9,041 nt of DNA. Origin: an uncultured Eubacteriales bacterium (GTDB lineage: Bacteria > Bacillota > Clostridia > Oscillospirales > Oscillospiraceae). The notes beneath the pieces are model-generated. The model was given only the letters and a program-made list of their open reading frames with translations. It was not told where the DNA came from and did no database searches. Position numbers and translations under genes: made by a program. The DNA lies in the NCBI GenBank assembly GCA_900321335.1, contig ONVR01000090.1, positions 1 through 9,041 on the forward strand, written 5' to 3'. Position 1 is the stretch's first letter; every line of letters starts with the position of its first letter. Positions 6,769 through 9,041 of this stretch are shown one piece after another.

Positions 6769-6872
6769 CATGAAGTGTCGGGTTATTGCGCTTTATCCAC
6801 AGGCCATATGCTGATGATGTCCTGAAGAATGAAGACCGGCGCTCCCGCATGAAGCAGGAAGCCTATACAGGA

Positions 6873-6901
6873 ATTATAGTGGAATTATCCATTGAAGTCA
6901 A
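6873..6901 (-). promoter_or_regulatory. Sigma-A promoter driving the LemA-like gene
   Basis: Read on the minus strand, TTGACT (6901-6896) is followed by a 17-base spacer and a perfect TATAAT (6878-6873). This differs from the housekeeping consensus at one base and has ideal spacing. Transcription would start near 6866 and give a leader of roughly 115 bases before the ribosome binding site region. It is the best promoter visible in the window. Confidence 0.75.
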
Positions 6902-6968
6902 TCGATAAAGCGGGTGCTGCTCTGCGTTTGCAGAAACGGCCCGCGCTGCCGCGTTAAGCGGAATATCC

Positions 6969-6985
6969 TGTACCATAATAGTACA
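6969..6985. promoter_or_regulatory. Inverted repeat TGTAC-N7-GTACA, operator candidate for paralog B
   Basis: TGTAC (6969-6973) and GTACA (6981-6985) flank CATAATA. The centre holds CATAAT (6974-6979), a possible -10 element for the + strand gene, but no good -35 hexamer lies 16-18 bases upstream. If that -10 is real, a repressor or an activator at the dyad would control paralog B. Tentative. Confidence 0.3.
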
Positions 6986-7032
6986 TTCAAAACAGGCAAA
7001 ACGGCCAAAAGGAAAGTGTTTCAGGTAAAACA

Positions 7033-7050
7033 GAAACGGTTTTTCCGTGG
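7033..7050. promoter_or_regulatory. Shared GAAACGGTTT box upstream of paralog B
   Basis: GAAACGGTTT (7033-7042) is identical to the box before paralog A and has the same AAAC-N-GTTT palindromic core. It runs into TTTCCGTGG, so ACGG (7036-7039) and CCGT (7045-7048) form an additional small dyad. The distance to the ATG is 56 bases. Confidence 0.35.
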
Positions 7051-7073
7051 TGCAGACAAACTCAACAAGTATT

Positions 7074-7080
7074 AAGGAGG
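7074..7080 (+). promoter_or_regulatory. Ribosome binding site of paralog B
   Basis: AAGGAGG lies 8 bases before the ATG at 7089 and confirms that start. The protein starts in register with paralog A. Confidence 0.75.
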
Positions 7081-7088
7081 TATAAGGA

Positions 7089-9032
7089 ATGAATGCCGTT
7101 AACCGTTATCCCAACCTGTTCAAGCAGATCAGATTAGGAGATACCGTCTTTCGCAACCGTATCTTCTACGCGCCGACAGGTCTCATCGACCTGAACTCTC
7201 AGAGAATTCCCTCCGAAGATTACATCAAGTATTTCGAGAGAAAAGCGAAGGGCGGATGCGCCTCCGTTAATATCGGCGAGTGCTATGTTGACGATATCGG
7301 CGCGCCCCAGCATCGCTACGAGATCTTCCGCATGAAAGATCATAAGCTGAACTATAACGGCCTGGGAAAGCTGGCCGAACGGATCACCCGCTACGGTGCG
7401 GTAGCTACTGCGGAGCTTCAGAAGCCCGGCCTTGCCAGCTCCCATGACGGTGAAACGCTGCTGGGACCCAGTGACGGCGTGAATCCTTTCAACAAGAATG
7501 CGGTATGCCGTGCCATGACGGAGGAGGAGATCTATCAGGTAATTGATGATTTCGCGGAAGCGGCACTATATGCCAAGAACCGCGGCTTCGGTATGGTCAT
7601 GGTCCATGCCGGCCACGGTTGGATGATCCAGCAGTTCTTCTCTCCCTACTTCAACAAGAGAACAGACCGCTGGGGCGGCTCAACGGAAAACCGTGCCCGT
7701 CTCGCAGTCGAGATCTGTGACGCCATTCACAGAAAATGCGGAAGAGGATTCCCCGTTGAGATGCGGATCAGCGGAACAGAGCATTTTGATCAGGGCTATG
7801 ACCTGAGTGAAGGCATCAAACTTGCCAAGCTGCTGGACGGCCATGCCGATCTGATCCACGTTTCCACCGGCAATCTGCTTGCCCCCGGCAGTTCTGCGTA
7901 TACACATCCCGGTATTTTCGGAACACCCGGCTGCAATGTCAATGACGCTGCCGCGATCAAGGCCGCGGTATCCACGCCGGTTGCCACGGTCGGCGGCCTG
8001 ACGGATCCGGAATTCCTGGAGGAGATCATTGCCTCCGGCAAGGCCGATGTCGTGGAGATGGCCAGAGGCCTCATCTGCGAGCCGGATATGCCCTGGAAAC
8101 TCCGTACCGGCCGGGATAAGGAATCCCGCCGCTGCCTGCGCTGCTTTAACTGTGTCCACGAAATGTATCAGCACGGGCGTCTGTTCTGCGCGATCAATCC
8201 GGAATCCGGAAAGGATGTTGAGATCAGTGACCTTCCGCCTGTAGCAGAAAAGAAAAACGTATTGGTTATAGGCGGCGGCATTGCCGGCATGCAGGCTGCG
8301 ATCACCGCAGCCAAGGAAGGCCATAAGGTTACGCTCTGCGAGAAGGAAGACCACCTGGGCGGCGTCCTGGTCTGCGAGAAGAACGTTCCCTTCAAAAAAC
8401 CTGTAGATCAGTACATTGAACAGCAGAAATATCTGATCGCAAAGGCTAATATCGACCTGCGCCTGAATACGGAGGTAACACCGGACTTGGCAAACGAACT
8501 GCAGCCTGATGTTATTATTGCGGCTCTAGGGGCAACGGCGTCTGTTCCCCCAATTCCCGGTATTGACGGCGCAAACGTCATGACCGCCGAGACGGCCTTT
8601 GCCCATCCGGAACTGGTAAAAGACTCCGCAGTCATTCTCGGAGCCGGCCTGACTGGTATTGAGCTGGGGATCTATCTGTCAGAACTCGGCAAGAAGATAG
8701 AGGTTGTAGAGAAGGCGGATACGGATGACAGCGAGTGGAATGCCGGTCATATGGCAAAGCTGGCAAGCTGCGGCGTTCATGCCAAATTCAATCACGAGGT
8801 GGTAGAAATCACTGCCGACGGTATCCGCTGCAATAACGGCGGAAATGAAGTATTTGTCAAAGCCGGCACTGTCATTCTGGCACTTGGGATGAAACCGCGC
8901 TGGGACGAGGCCGATGCCCTGTCTGCATGCGCAGGTGAGTTCTACCAGGTCGGCGACTGCCGGGCGCCCAGAAATATGCTGGCTGCAAACGGAGAGGGCT
9001 GGACTGCCGCGAAGCAGGTCGGCCGATACTGA
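7089..9032 (+). CDS. FMN/[4Fe-4S]/FAD oxidoreductase, enoate reductase / 2,4-dienoyl-CoA reductase superfamily (paralog B)
   Basis: This complete 647-residue enzyme aligns end to end with paralog A: 440 identical positions by hand and a single one-residue gap near residue 269. It has the same barrel start (YPNLFKQIRLGD, FRNRIFYAPTG), the His pair in VHAGHGW (His173, His176) with Trp178, and RTDRWGGS. The cluster ligands are Cys349, 352, 355 and 367. Dinucleotide motifs are GGGIAG (395-400) and GAGLTG (518-523), and the C terminus reads QVGDCRAPRN. All cofactor-binding features are intact, so both copies should be active. Differences cluster in a few barrel loops, notably residues 70-80, and residue 27 is Tyr where A has Ser, which hints at different substrates. 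It has its own leader with candidate operators, so it may be regulated separately from the transporter. It stops 9 bases before the window ends, so its downstream neighbour is unseen. Confidence 0.88.
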   Translation: MNAVNRYPNLFKQIRLGDTVFRNRIFYAPTGLIDLNSQRIPSEDYIKYFERKAKGGCASVNIGECYVDDIGAPQHRYEIFRMKDHKLNYNGLGKLAERITRYGAVATAELQKPGLASSHDGETLLGPSDGVNPFNKNAVCRAMTEEEIYQVIDDFAEAALYAKNRGFGMVMVHAGHGWMIQQFFSPYFNKRTDRWGGSTENRARLAVEICDAIHRKCGRGFPVEMRISGTEHFDQGYDLSEGIKLAKLLDGHADLIHVSTGNLLAPGSSAYTHPGIFGTPGCNVNDAAAIKAAVSTPVATVGGLTDPEFLEEIIASGKADVVEMARGLICEPDMPWKLRTGRDKESRRCLRCFNCVHEMYQHGRLFCAINPESGKDVEISDLPPVAEKKNVLVIGGGIAGMQAAITAAKEGHKVTLCEKEDHLGGVLVCEKNVPFKKPVDQYIEQQKYLIAKANIDLRLNTEVTPDLANELQPDVIIAALGATASVPPIPGIDGANVMTAETAFAHPELVKDSAVILGAGLTGIELGIYLSELGKKIEVVEKADTDDSEWNAGHMAKLASCGVHAKFNHEVVEITADGIRCNNGGNEVFVKAGTVILALGMKPRWDEADALSACAGEFYQVGDCRAPRNMLAANGEGWTAAKQVGRY

Positions 9033-9041
9033 TCCGGCTTA

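Larger units (their letters stand above)
6753..7088. other. Intergenic control region between the LemA-like gene and paralog B
   Basis: These 336 bases hold no convincing gene. From left to right they contain the leader of the minus-strand gene, its sigma-A promoter, a two-part stem (GCGGG 6910-6914 with CCCGC 6940-6944, enclosing TCTGC/GCAGA at 6921-6934), a TGTAC/GTACA dyad, three AAACGG boxes (6934-6939, 6999-7004, 7034-7039) and the ribosome binding site of paralog B. The genes on either side diverge, so a regulator bound here could affect both. Confidence 0.6.

Noticed and set aside
6424..6825. Plus-strand open frame (133 codons) opposite the LemA-like gene
   Set aside because: It has no ribosome binding site or recognisable motif; the minus frame has promoter, binding site, membrane helix and family-like ending.
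6563..6850. Minus-strand ATG frame (95 codons) starting inside the LemA-like leader
   Set aside because: It has an ATG just downstream of the predicted transcript start but no Shine-Dalgarno, and its arginine-rich translation resembles nothing; it overlaps the better LemA-like frame.
4245..9032. Assignment as bile-acid genes baiCD and baiH or as fadH
   Set aside because: The architecture matches, but cluster spacing and the HGW active-site segment differ from BaiCD and FadH as recalled, and no other bai genes are present.

Overview
The window looks like a chromosomal segment of an anaerobic Bacillota bacterium, probably of the class Clostridia. By eye the GC content is in the mid-50s. Genes carry strong AAGGAGG or GAGGTGAT ribosome binding sites, are tightly packed on one strand, and encode oxygen-sensitive-type iron-sulfur flavoenzymes. 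This placement is inference from gene style and protein families; there is no rRNA or other marker.

Bases 1-4155 hold the end of a peptide-type ABC importer operon on the + strand: the last 61 residues of a family 5 solute-binding protein, two permeases (dppB/oppB and dppC/oppC type) and two ATPases (dppD/oppD and dppF/oppF type). The four membrane-complex genes overlap or nearly touch. A stem-loop with a short T run lies between the binding protein and the first permease, a layout that usually lets the binding protein be made in excess. The second ATPase has an aspartate where the signature-motif serine normally lies.

Bases 4245-6191 and 7089-9032 are two full-length paralogous multidomain oxidoreductases, 648 and 647 residues. 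They are about 68% identical by hand alignment (440 of 647 aligned positions, one single-residue gap). Each has an Old Yellow Enzyme-type FMN barrel, a four-cysteine [4Fe-4S] motif, and FAD/NAD(P)H domains, as in 2,4-dienoyl-CoA reductase, 2-enoate reductase and trimethylamine dehydrogenase. The usual active-site tyrosine after the His-x-x-His pair is tryptophan in both. Their substrate cannot be read from sequence. Their place right behind an importer suggests, without proving, that they reduce or oxidise something it brings in.

Between the two paralogs, on the opposite strand, is a small gene for a membrane-anchored protein resembling a short, divergent LemA protein. It has its own near-consensus sigma-A promoter (TTGACT, 17 bases, TATAAT) and a ribosome binding site, but no ordinary start codon where one is expected. 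A 12-bp perfect hairpin at 6227-6254 probably ends both the first oxidoreductase and this convergent gene. The leaders of the two oxidoreductases share the 10-mer GAAACGGTTT, with a palindromic core, which is a candidate common operator. I saw no tRNA, rRNA, CRISPR array or transposase.
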